This document shows positions 1-11,491 of a DNA stretch of 64,000 nucleotides, one piece after another (position 1 is the stretch's first letter; each line of letters starts with the position of its first letter). The position numbers were made by a program, and so were the translations under genes. Origin of the DNA: Heterocephalus glaber (taxonomy: Eukaryota; Chordata; Mammalia; Rodentia; Bathyergidae); NCBI RefSeq assembly GCF_000247695.1, contig NW_004624805.1:3693096-3757095 (forward strand), read 5' to 3'. Below the pieces are notes generated by a model. The model saw only the letters and a program-made list of their open reading frames with translations. It was not told where the DNA came from and made no database searches.

Positions 1-756
1 GTGGCGCTGGAGATCAATGCACCAAGGTGCTGTACATGCTAGGTAAGCATTATTCACTGAACCATACCCCAAGTCCAATCTTCTTATATTTTAGGCAAAA
101 AAGGAGGAGAGTGAGACACACAAATGAAATTATCAGCCCACAATCAAACTGTAGACTTGTGGCAGGCTGTATTTTTTGTTATATTTTTAACTTCCCCATT
201 TCTTGCCTGCCTCCTTATTATCAAAAAAGTAGTCATAAATTCACAGGTATATATGAATCCAGGGGCCTTCTAGAAATTAAAAAATTCAATAAATGGTCTC
301 CAGATGATGATGTTAAAGCTTTCATGCTAATATTTTTTAAAACTTGTAATTGTCTAATCATTTCTAAGAGCTTTTCCACATAGTAAAAGTATCATACGCA
401 ACTCTGGGACATTTGGGCTGTATGACTTTTTTTAAAGGCCTACTCATTTATGTGTTATGAAAATTTTAAAGCTCTACTCACATCAGTCATTGCTTGTTTA
501 TACACTTCAAATCCATAAACAGAGCTGGATAAAATGAACAAGTGAAAACCTAGCAGGAAGTTAAAAATATAGCTTGGAAAAATAAAGCAGAGCCAGATTA
601 AAGTTAGTGGTGGAAAGCACAGGGCCAGAGTTCCTGAGCGGTTGCCAGATGTGAGCTGCAGACTCCATTCTGGGTCCCTGTGACCCACGGAGATGTCATC
701 TTTCACCACACTCACTAAGGTCCACAGGATGCAAAGCAAAGATACGGGTAACCCCA
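1..756. other. Unassigned A+T-rich sequence
   Basis: I recognise no exon, RNA gene or repeat here. A 118-codon open frame on the plus strand (27-383) has no splice context or domain and is probably chance. Confidence 0.5.
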
Positions 757-1121
757 TGCTGTGGTTTGGACGCTGAGAGACCCCAAAGCCCACGTGCTGA
801 AGGCTTGGAGGCACCAGGGAGCTCGTGGATGCTTAAAGGTGGAACCCAGTGGGTGGTCCTTAGGTCACCGGGGTGTGGCCTGGAGAGGAACTGCAGGACT
901 CCACTCCTTCCCTCTTTCATTCTTCCCGGCCTCAAAGGGGCTGGATTTGCTCACCGTGTGCTCACACCATGCTGTGGTGCCCTGCCACTGGTCTAAAAGC
1001 AAGGCGGCTGCCTCTGCGTAGAATAGAATCTCCAAAACCACGAGCCAAAATAAAACTTTTCTCCCTATAAATTAATTGCCCTAGGTGTTTTATTGCAGTG
1101 GGGTGACAGGAAACCGACACA
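757..1121 (+). mobile_element. Solo LTR, MaLR-type (ERVL-MaLR)
   Basis: It begins TGCTGTGGTTTGGACGC and ends near CGACACA. About 60 bp before the end it carries the family hallmark GAGCCAAAATAAAACTTTTC, which holds the AATAAA polyadenylation signal. Further copies in this window share the same head and tail (21494, 26309 and 49039 plus; 34377, 35889, 57690 and 59770 minus). TG...CA termini and a central poly(A) signal fit an LTR. No clear 5-bp target duplication survives. The family name is from recall. Confidence 0.7.
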
Positions 1122-2521
1122 CCCTGTAAACTGTTTCACACACTTAACTGGATGGAAAGTCACAGTGAAAGAAGGGCAGACTTTTTGTATTCAGAAAATT
1201 GAAACGAGCAGGTATGAAGATAGTCTAGATGCTATCACTCCATTCAGTTAAAAGGAAAATAGCCCAAATGCCTGGGTCTCAGCCTAGACCCCACCCCCAT
1301 CCCCGATGGCAGATCCTGAGCGGAAATATTTACTGGGAGGTGGGAGCCGTCCAGCAGGAGCCAGAGGCCAGCAGGAGGGAAACCCAGTACATGAAGGCAT
1401 GATGAGCTTGGGCACAGGTCCTGGTGGTGGCTCCTGGATCCTTCTGGGCTGCTTGAGGCACTGCAGGAGAGATGTTTCACAACTGTCTGTCTGGAAGAAG
1501 AGAGGAAAGCATTTATGCATGCGGACTTAGGCTCAACTGGTCATCTGCCCTCAAAACCTACTCCCTCAGTGTTTCTGGGATGACCAAGGCCTGGACCCCA
1601 TGGGGTGCAGAGGAGCTCTGAGAAGGCTGGAAGCTCCAGCAGGGGTGCAAGCACAGACAGGAGGCAAGGTCTCAACAGCCGCACCCACGGGAAGAAGCTG
1701 AGCCTGCAGCAGCGGTTGACAAAGGGACAGGGGACACCCAGAGGCGCTGAGGCAGCACCCAAGAAGTGCTGGGTGCACACTCCAGGAGGAAAGCTGCCTG
1801 TTTCTTTAAAAGCATCTTTTTAGAATCCTTTAGGTCATTAGCAAATCGCTGGTTCACAAGTCAAAAACCCCCAGAACACTTGTCCCAAGCACTGTCCTAG
1901 GCATTGAGAATCTGTCCCCAAACACAGCCAACATTTGAGAAGTATGTTATTTGCTTCCTATGTCAAAGTGAGAGTCAGAAATTCTGAGAACAGATTTATT
2001 CCCGTGTCTCCTCTAGCAAACACTGCCCACGCTGATGTCCTACTCCAGAAAGAGTGGAAGGGATCGGACCCCCATTGGGCACACCTGGGCCAGAACCCAC
2101 TCCCACGCTCACACTCAGGCCCCTGCTGGTTTTCCAGAAGTAGATTCTTCTAGGCAGGGCAGTTTCAGTGTGGCTTTTAAATGATGTCAATTTTCACACT
2201 GTCCTCCAACAGAGCTCCTGAGAAGTTTTCTTCTCTGAGACTCCACTACCGATTCTTTTAAGATCAAATTAAGCTACAGCAAATGAGGTAAGATCCTACT
2301 CACTGATTCACGGAAAGCAGGTCCCACTGGTCACAACAGTGTGGTTCTCCAGACTACAGAGGCCTCTGCCACTGGCTGCTAAACCAGTCCCGGGAGAATT
2401 GCCTGGAGGCAGGTTTTTTGAATCTCAATGTACAGCGGCTCCACTTCTCTCTTGGAGAATAAAGTGCAGTGAAATCACTACATGAACTTGGAGGAAGAGC
2501 TCAAGAAATGCTTTTTAAAAC
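1122..2521. other. Unassigned sequence with weak L2-like patch
   Basis: No exon with paired splice sites was found. Around 1880-1945 the pattern of the AGCACTGTCCTAGGCATTGAG type resembles the conserved 3' part of L2 or MIR. Nothing else was recognised. Confidence 0.4.
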
Positions 2522-2533
2522 CAGAACCCTTCA

Positions 2534-2610
2534 GGCCAGGGATTTAGCTCACCTGCCCTTCAAGTGCAAGGTCCTGAGTTCAATGCCCAATACAAATAAC
2601 AAACAAAAAA
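2534..2610 (+). mobile_element. tRNA-derived SINE (ID-like) with 12-bp TSD
   Basis: The 77-bp element reads GGCCAGGGATTTAGCTCACC at its start, matching a tRNA A box. It has a B-box-like GAGTTCAATGCCC and an A-rich tail. It is flanked by a perfect 12-bp direct repeat CAGAACCCTTCA at 2522-2533 and 2611-2622, the signature of L1-mediated retroposition. It belongs to the same family as the copies at 23824, 25448, 25865 and 54064 but is internally shorter. Confidence 0.9.
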
Positions 2611-2789
2611 CAGAACCCTTCAAGCTGGAAAAATAGCAGTGAAGGTGTAGAATGCTTTCCTGGAGCTCAAAGGCAACCAGCAGAGAAAAACTGGTCCACA
2701 AGCTACAGTCTTTCATGATCACTCCCCACTAATGCCTGCCTTGAGAATATAGCCTGTTAGAGATGGGAAATTTAATTTTAATCAGTCAA

Positions 2790-2995
2790 TCATTAGCATT
2801 TACCTGAAGTTTATACTTAGGAGAATTCTAAATGGATATAAGAACTTTATAAAAATCTTAACAGTTAAGTTAGATATTATCGTCTCTATTCACAAATAAA
2901 ATACCTGAGGTCCAGAGATGCCAAGGGATGCCTCCCAAACCATAAAGCAAAGAAATGGTGGAGCTGGATCCAAACTCAGGCACTAAGGAGTAGTT
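2790..2995 (-). mobile_element. MIR SINE
   Basis: The order of blocks follows an antisense MIR: a degraded AGCATTTACCTGAAG start, a TTATCGTCTCTATTCACAAATAAA region corresponding to the CCCCATTTTACAGATGAG core, then GGTGGAGCTGGATCCAAACTC. Divergence is high, as expected for this pre-mammalian-radiation family. Confidence 0.75.
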
Positions 2996-3289
2996 CCATG
3001 TCTTGGTCACTTTCCTCATCACTGGGACAGACAGACACCTGAAACGCGTAATTTAGAAGAGGGGATGGTTGCAGTCCGCAGTCAGCTGTAGGGCATGGTC
3101 GAAGGGCCTGGGTGGAGGAAAGCTGCCCAGGTCAGTGTCCAGGAGCCAGAGAGCAAAGAGAGGGTCAGGAAGGATTCCCTTCCGGGTCACACCCTTGTAG
3201 TCTGGGCCCCACATTCAACTATCATGTCCCCCATGCTCCAGTACCTTCCAAAATCCCACCCCTGAACCTGTAAGAGTTTGGGGGTGGGG

Positions 3290-3545
3290 TTTGTGGTTTG
3301 GTTTACTACTGCTGATCACAGTCTGAATATATTAAATGGGAAATTTCAGAAATAAATAGTTCATACCTTTTAAGTACCATTTGTTACAGTATGTTGTAAT
3401 TGTTCTATTTCATTATGTGTTGTTATTGTTACTCAAACTGCCAAATTTATAATATGACCGTCATCATCGGTATTTGTATATAGGAAAAACCACAGTGTAT
3501 GGGGGTCGCAAAGTATTCCCTGCAGTTAAAGGGGGACTAAGCGCC
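3290..3545 (+). mobile_element. TcMar-Tigger transposon end
   Basis: The sequence follows the terminal part of a Tigger-type DNA transposon. It holds TTACAGTATGTTGTAATTG, GTATTTGTATATAGGAAAAA and a terminal AAAGGGGGACTAAG. Only one end is visible, so it is a truncated copy. The exact Tigger subfamily is not resolved by eye. Confidence 0.7.
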
Positions 3546-4839
3546 AGCCATGCTTTGGTAATCTACATCCTCAATGTTAAACAACAAAAACAAACTTGTC
3601 ACACAGTATAACAAAGAATCCAAAGGGACGCAGCCCACCTTCGTTAGTGCAAATTATTCTTGCTCAGCTCCCCCCTGCTGGCTCCTCTTCCACCTCCCAG
3701 GGCCTGGAAGGAATGCGGAGAAATGGTGCACGGCGTTACCATTTAGCTTAATCCCCATCCCCAGCTGCAAAATGTTTAGATGCTCCTCAAACACAGCAGT
3801 CTGCGTGGGGCCCCCGTGAAAACTCCTTTAAAGCTCTTCGAAAGCTGCAGCTCAAACCTCATTTGTCAGGGTAACCCTCTCTGAGCAGCGCCAGACTGCT
3901 GCTTATTTGGCAGAAGAGTGTTTCTAAATCACCATGCTGCAGAATGAAACAAAACAATAAATTCTAAACGGTATCCATTTCCTCCCAGGTAGTCCCGGCT
4001 GGTATCCAGAGTGGAGCAGGCCCAGTCCTGGCCTCACTTAGCAAACAGAAAATGCATGGACGGTTTCTCATTCACTGAAGTCTGATTATTCATCAGTTCA
4101 ACCAGTGTTAGGGAACACAATGGGCCAGGCTCTGTACAGAATGGCCGGGCTCGGTCTCAAGATGCCTGTAGCGCTCGGGGCTGATGAACTTGGCCTAACT
4201 GAATGCGGCATCACACAAAAGAAGTAGGGATGACTACGGGACGCTTAGCCGGAAGACTGGAGGCCTGAGAAAATGGGCAGGAGGTATGCATGCAGCTGTG
4301 AGTGGGTGCAGGGCTGGGTGTGCAGGCGAGGGAGAGTCCAGGCAGCGGTCCACTGTGGCGTCTCCTGGCTCCCTCGGACCTCCCTGCCTCCCTCCCAGCA
4401 CCCACTGCAGACCGGTCCACGGAAAGCACCGACTGGCTCGAGTCCCGTGTCCTGTCTCCTTGCACCCTGCGCTCTCACGCAGCGAGGAGAACCCTGCAGG
4501 CGGGCGCCTCCTGTTTTGCGTCCCTAGTCCACTGCGTGACCCGGAGCGAGTAAGGCAACCGAGTACAATGTCTGTGACCGGAAGAGAGGGAGGAAGGGAA
4601 CAGAGGAGGAAAAGAGAGAACAAAGTAATTAGTCCTTGCCCGTGGGCACAGGTTCATTTTCCAGTGTCGTTTTAAACACACGTGAGAGAGATATAAAATA
4701 TACAGCAACTGTTAAAATTTTAAAAATTTATTGCAGTAAAAAGACACACTGCCATTAATCCTCCTCAAAATACCCCTTCTGGCTTGGAATATACCCGTCA
4801 TTCTGGGCGCTGTGTGAAGCAGTTCTGGAAGTGCTCTTG
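3546..4839. other. Unassigned sequence with L2-like patch
   Basis: A patch at about 4060-4175 (TTCAACCAGTGTTAGGGAACACA then GGGCCAGGCTCTGTACAGAA) resembles the antisense 3' part of L2. From about 4300 to 4560 G+C and CpG rise toward the island that follows. No exon is supported. Confidence 0.4.
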
Positions 4840-5670
4840 CCCCAGGGTCTTAAGCGGGGTGAGAGCTGCTGCCCAGCGAAGACAGGACCGAGCGTCCCCC
4901 AGGTCTGGCAGGCGCGGCTTCCGGGCCTTCCTCAGAGTTCAAACCACCGAGAGCCGAAGCCTTGTGAACTGGGGCGGACGGCGGGCAGCAGGACTGCAGG
5001 CCTGGGGACCCTGGCGGAGGCAGCGCAGGGGCAACCGCGCAGGGCCGGCGGGGGCCTCGAGGGGGTCCAGGGCGATGCACTTTTACTGCGATACTTTGTA
5101 AACCTGCACCGTATTTTTCAACCGCGCCAGCATGCTCAGCGATCAGAGGCCCGCCCTGTCTGTCCCCTTCTGCATGGTTTGGTCTCCTAGGAGCGGGACA
5201 CAGGCTGAGCTAAGGATCCCGGGCCTCAGCGCCCCAGCCCGCGGACAGCGCCAAGCAAGGGGCTCGGTGCCCGGGCCAGTGCTCCACGCTGAGCAGAGCA
5301 GATGCCCCTGTGGCGCGGGCAGGCGCGGTGGCCGCTGTCAGTCTCCGCGCAGGTGGCCAGCACGGGGACGCCGGCGGCCTGCAGCCTGGGAGCCCGAGGC
5401 CCGGGAGGCCGCGCGCACAAAGGGCCCGGCACAAAGCCGCGCTCCAGCTGCCTCTTCAGAAAGGGCGGCGCAAACGTGCCCACTTGATCCTGAATCCTCT
5501 TAGGCCTCTCCCTCCGCGTGAACGAGGAGAGCGGAGGCCTTAGAATCCTGAACAGCCGGAGGCCGGAGAGGCCCAGGAACGCCGAGTCAGGGAGGTCGCC
5601 GCCCGCGCCACGCACGCGAGTGCAGTCCCCGAGGTGAGGTGCGGCGGCGGGACACTCCCGCTGGGCCTTC
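4840..5670. promoter_or_regulatory. CpG island, candidate promoter and first exon
   Basis: This stretch is far richer in G+C and CpG than anything else in the window. By hand I count about 45-50 CpG dinucleotides between 5221 and 5670 alone. Such islands mark constitutive promoters in mammals. A good 5' splice-site match, GAG|GTGAGG, lies at 5631-5639 on the plus strand, so a plus-strand first exon ending at 5633 is possible. Long GC-rich open frames on both strands here are expected by chance and show no recognisable domain. The minus-strand exons at 13-20 kb point toward this island from the wrong side, so it probably serves a different transcript or an internal one. There is no clear TATA box, which is usual for CpG-island promoters. 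Confidence 0.75.
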
Positions 5671-8139
5671 AGGGTGTGTCCCCTGCAGGAGCCTTCCCAT
5701 GATACGTTCAGAAAAGCCCGCGGAGTGCGCAGTCATTAGTCACCCAGGTATTTACGCTGTTTTTCCTATTTCCTTTCTCTCTTGGCTTCCGTGGTCAGTG
5801 GTATAAAGTTCCTGGGAACTTCCACCGAAATACCAGCTTCCTGTTTATGCTGTCAGCGGCTTTAATGTTTAATTGTTCAAAGCAGTTGACCAACAACTGC
5901 AGAGGCTTGCAAGTGAAGAGAGAAGCAAAAGTCCCCCAAAATGAGCAGGGCAGAGGTCCTGGTTCATTTTTAATTACTTAACGTCAAAATCACAGGGAAT
6001 GGAGAAGGTGAAATTAAAATGTAATTCAATGCCTAAGATCTTGGTTCAGTTTCACTTGGTCCCTGTGTCTACATGAACGCGTAAAATACGATACAATAAA
6101 GTATGAATGTTTTCATTGGCAGCAGTTAAAGCCTCCCCCCCTCTTCAGTGTGGCGTGGCATTCTTTTGTTATAGAAGGTTGAAGTTCGCATAACCTGTCC
6201 TCCCCTGTGTGTGTGCCCCTCCTTTTCATGGCTCTTCTTTATTAGGTTCTGCTGCAAAACCGTGCATTTATCTTCCCACCTGAGCTGCAGCCTCCCTGAC
6301 CTGGAAGAAAAGCCCTGGAGGTCGTGTCCACCAGCGCTTTCTCTGCAGAATTTCCTGTTCAGCTCCCAGGGAGTGGACAGCTGTCCTCTGATAGAATCCC
6401 TCTAGAGCTGGGACCCAGTCTACCTCCGAAGATAGCATCACTTCTTGACCATCTTACTTTTTAATAAAGGTTTTCTATATATAAAACTGGAATCTGTCTC
6501 CACTTACAGAGTCATGCAGAATAAATCTAATTTCTCTTCCACATGACATTACCCTTCAAATATTTGGAGACAGCTCTCATGTCCCCACAGTGTCTTCTCT
6601 CGGCTGAACATCTGCAGATCCTCCGGCAATTTCTCCCGTGGGTCAAGAGTCTCCCACACCATTCCTGAGTTAGTCAGAGTTGCTCCAGTTAGCGAAAGGC
6701 CCTTTGAAGCTGAAGGCCTCATTCAGTTCATCCTAAAACCCAGCTTTCCGGACAGCAAAGGAGGCTTCAAACCAAAAGGTGGGATCAGTCAGATCCTGTT
6801 CAAGTTATTCAGACAGAGCCACATTTTGGTTTTCTGTGTTAGTGCTTTTCCACTCTGAGTTAGGAAAGACAGGCCCAGCTAAGAAGTATAGAAAGAAGGA
6901 GAAGCCCTACTGTGTGCCAGCCTTTCATGTCTGCAAAACCCTCTGAGTAGGTGTTATTGTAAGCCCAGAGGTCAAATAATCCGTGCAAGGCTGGGTGGCT
7001 AAATAGGTGATTGAGGTCTGTAACCTGCTCTTTCATTATACAAAGCTCCTTCCGTAAAGCCCGATGGCTAAAACTGAGGTCCCGAACTTATTTTCCAGCA
7101 TATTCTGTGCCATACAGCTTTAATTCAAGGCCAGTGTATATATATCATGTTTATATAGCGACAAGGACTTTTGAAATACGAGTTAAGAACTTTAGGGAGG
7201 ATAAAAAAGTTCTTTTTGGAAGCAAATGAAACAGAAATTCCCAGTTAAAGCCAAAAGTCATCCTGAACATGCCTTTATTCCAATGGCATTACTTAACAGC
7301 AAAGTGTTACATTACCCTTGAATTTCCTGCCGGGGCTGAGGGTAGGCCAGGCCCTTGATGCTATTTAAATTTTTTCACGTATTCCAGCTATATCACCAGC
7401 AGTGCCACCACCCTGTGCTTGCGCCTGCTGCTCTCCAGCGCGTCAGTTCGTCAAGGAGGGAAGGATATGTTTCCCATGCACACACTCATTTTTTCCCAGT
7501 GTTGTTCAGCCTGCCAGAACAAAACTAAAACCACAAGAAGAAGACTTAGATCAGCCTCTTGATCGCCCTGCTGCTATTTTACAGCTTGGGGAGGGTTGAA
7601 CATCAAACACTTGCAACTGTCATCTACACATTCCTTTGCAAAATAAAGAAGCATTGGCATGGGCCCGTTAAATTATTTTCTGCTACAAAATGTTGGAGAC
7701 TCTTCCTTTCCAGGAAAATACTGCATATGAGGCATGGTGAATTCATGGAGCTGGCTTTGGGAAAGGCTCTTACTCTCTGCAGTGAATGGTTATGTGCTGA
7801 TGTGCAGCCAGGTAGACCTTATACCTTCAGCAGAGAGGCTGCTTAGACATGTAGTTGTTTCTGATTTGTTCCCCATAATAAACAGTGCCTGAGAGGCCTT
7901 TTTCTTAGTACCTAATCTACAGGATCCCTTGAATTCACTATCGTATCGTTCTATATTTTTTCTGCTTTTTTGGTTGCACATCTGTTTATGGTCTACTGTC
8001 TTCCTTTTTTATGCATAAGACGAGTAACCTCATCTGTCTTGTTTATTACTTAGCATGGAGTAGATCCTTAAGAAAGACTTTTTTTAACTGAAAGAATACA
8101 TCTTTTTGTGTATATTCTTTGCTCTTAATTTGTTATCTT
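5671..8139. other. Mostly unassigned sequence
   Basis: Apart from the MIR at 6890-7020, I recognise no repeat or exon. A polyadenylation-like AATAAAG near 6463 sits in T-rich sequence with no supporting frame. Confidence 0.4.
6890..7020 (-). mobile_element. MIR SINE fragment
   Basis: CTACTGTGTGCCAGCCTTTCATG is followed by CTCTGAGTAGGTGTTATTG and AGAGGTCAAATAAT. This is the antisense MIR order of 'size/grade, deletion core, tail' blocks. The copy is old and diverged. Confidence 0.65.
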
Positions 8140-8535
8140 CCTAAAGTTGAATTCACAGAGACAGAAAGCAGTATGGTGGGTGCCAGGGGTTAGGAGGAAG
8201 GAACAGTGAGATGGGGTTTCGTGGGGACACAAGTTCAGCTATCAGAGAAGATAAAAGGTGCTGAGCAGATGGATGGTGGTGATGGCTGTACAACAGTGAA
8301 AACCCGCCTGATGCCACTAACCCGTACTCCTAAAAGTGGCCAACACGCTTTATCATACTGGGAACATACAAAATTGAAGTCGTGCTAACTTTTAAAAAAT
8401 GTATGTCTGAGATATACTTGTATGTAAGTACCTGGATATGTAAACAAATTATTTTTTAAAATATAAAACTAAAATAAAAATAATTTTATGTACACTTACA
8501 AAATGGTCAATTCACATGGTCAATTTTAGCTCAAT
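8140..8535 (+). mobile_element. L1 3' UTR fragment (L1M-type)
   Basis: Blocks GGTGCCAGGGGTTAGGAGG, GATGGATGGTGGTGATGGCTG and ATGCCACTAACCCGTACTCC follow the sense 3' untranslated region of old mammalian L1M elements. An A/T-rich tail with several AATAAA motifs follows to about 8535. Confidence 0.8.
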
Positions 8536-8589
8536 AAAAATAAATCAATTCTTTGATTTGGAATGTGGTCTAATGACAAATGTACACAT

Positions 8590-8960
8590 TTTAAATCTTG
8601 GTATATAGCCCTAAACTTCTTTCCAGATGGTTGTGTCCGTTCACATTTCAGCCGTCCGTGGGTGGGGACGGGCACTTTCCACCACCAAACACTTGGTTTT
8701 CTCGTTCCCGTTAGTCTTTGTATTTGATGGGCAAACACACCCAGGCACACTTGCTTTAATTATTGTTTTATTTGAACTATCATACTTATTACTGAAGTTG
8801 AATTTCTTTTCATGTATTTATTATGTCTTCATTTGTGAGCAGCCTTTATCATTTGCCATTTTTATTGGGGTATTTGTTTCTTTTGATTGATTCATATAAG
8901 TTCTGTGTATAGTAAAGATATTAACTCCTGGTCCATCCTATCATTTGCAAATAAGTTTTA
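8590..8960 (-). mobile_element. Old L1 3' region fragment, antisense
   Basis: It has the antisense L1M-like pattern TTATTGGGGTATTTGTTTC, TTGATTCATATAAGTTCTG and TATTAACTCCTGGTCC, which precedes ATTTGCAAATA. Orientation is opposite to the fragment just upstream, so these are two separate insertions. Confidence 0.65.
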
Positions 8961-9089
8961 GAGGCGAGTAGAAGAGGAAGGAAGGAAGAACAGCAAGGAC
9001 AAGCAGACTGCATACTGTGGACAAGGGACAATGACAGCTCTGTGGCCTCCTCTTATTGGGCATTAAAGCTGCTTCTAGAGCACAGTGTC

Positions 9090-9230
9090 CACTCACTTAT
9101 TTAGTGAGCATTTATTGAACGTGAATGCGACATACTGGGAATCAGAAGTGGGCAGGACAGACGTGATTCTTAGCTATAAAACCAAAGCATAGAATGGCAG
9201 GCTGTGGCAAGTGATATCCAGGTGCTCTGG
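9090..9230 (-). mobile_element. L2 3'-end fragment
   Basis: CTTATTTAGTGAGCATTTATTGAAC, then a TACTGGGAATCAGAAGTGGGCAGGACAGACGTG stretch, follows the antisense 3' end of L2 (AACAAATATTTATTGAGC...GGGATACAG...AACAAAACAGAC). It is diverged. Confidence 0.6.
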
Positions 9231-10309
9231 GACGAGAGGCAATCGATACCAAGGGCCACTGGGAAGCCCGTTTTACGTTTAATGTCTGGGATGACCTCTC
9301 TCAATCTCTGAATTCAACTTCCAATGTGAACTTTTTCTTTCCATCTCAGAAATATTTGGAAAGATTTCTACTAGCACTTCCTACATCTGTGAGTTTTCTT
9401 ATGACAAAGGAAAAAATCACAAGTCAGTGAGGTAGAGAATCTTGGAATATAAAGCATCATTGCTCTGAGTCGTATTTTCTTCTTTTGCCCTTTGACACCT
9501 TTTACTTGATTGCTTTTAGGCCTGGATTAATTTTGCTTGGCCTAAGGCCCATGCTAATTTGCGTGGCTATTCTATATACAGGTCGGAGCCACGAAGACAG
9601 CGGGCCAGCCTGAAGCCACAAGCCAATTCACATCCATCAAGTGGCCTAGGGCTCAAGATACTTATTGTGGAAGAGTGGAGGATAATGGAAAACCCTACCA
9701 TGACCTGAAATCATGACTCACGAGGGTTGCCCTGTGGTCAGGCTTTTGGGTAAACCATTCCATCATCCTGATGTTCTACTTGTCAGACGCCTGCAGATTC
9801 CGTTTTGGGCTTTGCGCCTGTAATTATGGTCGTCATTGTTTCCAAAACCAGAATGAAGCTTTAGACTATCTGATTAATGGTGTGTTAGGGCGAGTGGCTT
9901 CCTTCACTTTACACTCCCATCTATGATGTTAATACAAATCCTTGTTTTGCTTGGAAAAGCCAGATATTGTGGAGCCGCACCAGTTGATAAAATCTTCAAG
10001 TGGTGCTGTCCTATTTAACGTTATTCTGAATGAGGAGCTGGAAGGCTTTGTTACATCTAGCAGAAATTCCAAATAGGAAAGCCAACTCTTTCAGTCTTGA
10101 GTATTTATTTTGTTCATTCATTCAGTAGACACATTTTTTATTTCCTTAACATGTGTTTTTCTCAGTCCGTGTTTGCAGCACGTAATGGTGACGTCATTGC
10201 GGAGCCCTGGCGCACGCACACTACACCTCCTCCCTCCCTCTCCGCCCTGGCGTCTCCCTCCGCTTCTTTGTCCCCTTCCCATTTACGAAAGATCCGTCTC
10301 CCCGTTTCC
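9231..10309. other. Unassigned sequence
   Basis: No repeat or exon is recognised. A short C-rich stretch at about 10200-10300 contains an isolated TGACGTCA (10189-10196), a perfect cAMP-response-element palindrome. Without an associated promoter it is only a motif match. Confidence 0.4.
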
Positions 10310-10610
10310 CATTTTTCCTTTTGCTTTGCCCTTTAAATTATTTGTATTTTGAGTTTCTCATGTAAGAGAAGCCATGCGCTATTTAAGCTTGTGTGTCTGA
10401 TTTATTTCACTTAACATTATTGTCTCAAGGTGCATCCATTTTCCTACAAATGTCTCAAATTTATACTTCTTTGTGGCAGACCAATACTCCATTGTGTATA
10501 AATGCCAGGTGGTTTTCATTCGTGCATCTGTTGACGGACATGTAGGCCATTCCCAAGATCTAGCTATCATGATTTGTGCTGCTACAAACATGCGTGTGCG
10601 TGCATCACTG
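10310..10610 (-). mobile_element. L1 ORF2 C-terminus / 3' UTR, antisense
   Basis: Read on the minus strand this translates to the conserved end of L1 ORF2, with short stretches such as CPSTDARMKTTWHLYTMEYW, then the ..WMHLETIMLSE.. pattern typical of the reverse-transcriptase protein's last residues. The nucleotide order (CTCAAGGTGCATCCATTTTC ... GTTGACGGACATGTAGG) agrees. It is a 5'-truncated, inactive copy. Confidence 0.85.
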
Positions 10611-11134
10611 TAACACGATGAGTAGACAAATGCTCACTTTAGGTAGGCCTGTCATGCGTTTGGCACTGTGCTAAGTCTTTGGGGGACCCAGAGGCTGCCC
10701 TCCTTGGGCAGGGCACAGGTCGTTATATCTGAGCCGCCTGGGGGACATTCCGAAGACACGCGTGCCTGCTGCCTCACTCCAGGCTCGCCTCAGGTTCTGC
10801 CTGTCGGGTTCCAAGTAAGGTCTGGCACGGACATCCTGAAAACACTCCTGAGGGAATTCTGATTAGGCCTTGGGTTATGGACGCCGTGTGCGGTGCTTCC
10901 CAGAACGCTGTAGAACCCAGCTCCTTTCCGTGGGCCGTCAGAACTCTCAGCCCCTCTTCGGCCAGCCTGGGCCAGTGGTAAACTAGGCTAGTGACCAAGG
11001 CAAGCCACCCCTTTCTGAAGGGCTGTTCCCAGGCACTGGGTCAGGCCTGCTCTCCCCACCTATTTCCATGGCAACTCCAGGTAGGTGCATCTTTACTGTA
11101 CCTCATCCCGGGCTGTCTTGAGCACCTCCCTATA

Positions 11135-11491
11135 CAGTGGACCCTCGAGTTACAACTGGCCTGACATATGAACAACTTGGGTTACCACCTTTAGTCGGAA
11201 TTTTAGTTTTAACTTATGAACAAAGTCTTCAGTTACGACCTTGTGCTTCCAGATGGTCCCAGATACAGATTTAACCCTTAAGGAGTTCCAGCAGGAACAT
11301 TACAGCATCCTCTCCTGTGTGGCGTTAATTGAGGAAACCTGGGCCAGTGTCTCTCTAAGGACACTGAGATCTGCCTGTACACAGGAGAGAAACTTTGAAG
11401 GTTGTGTAGAGGAGCCTGACCTTCAATTGACCAACTTGAGTTTCAACCAGCCCTTGAGAACGAACTGAGTTTGTAAGTCAAGGGTCCACTG
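11135..11491. mobile_element. Non-autonomous Tc1/mariner-type element with TIRs and TA duplication
   Basis: The 357-bp element starts CAGTGGACCCTCGAGTTACAA and ends, in reverse complement, CAGTGGACCCTTGACTTACAA: an inverted terminal repeat of about 20 bp with two mismatches. It is bounded by TA (11133-11134 and 11492-11493), even TATA on both sides, the target site of mariner/Tigger elements. The interior has no transposase frame. I could not name the family. Confidence 0.85.

Noticed and set aside
5226..5615. Long Arg/Pro-rich frames within the CpG island
   Set aside because: High G+C depletes stop codons in all frames; no recognisable domain.
10189..10196. Perfect TGACGTCA CRE palindrome
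   Set aside because: Isolated 8-bp match in non-promoter sequence.
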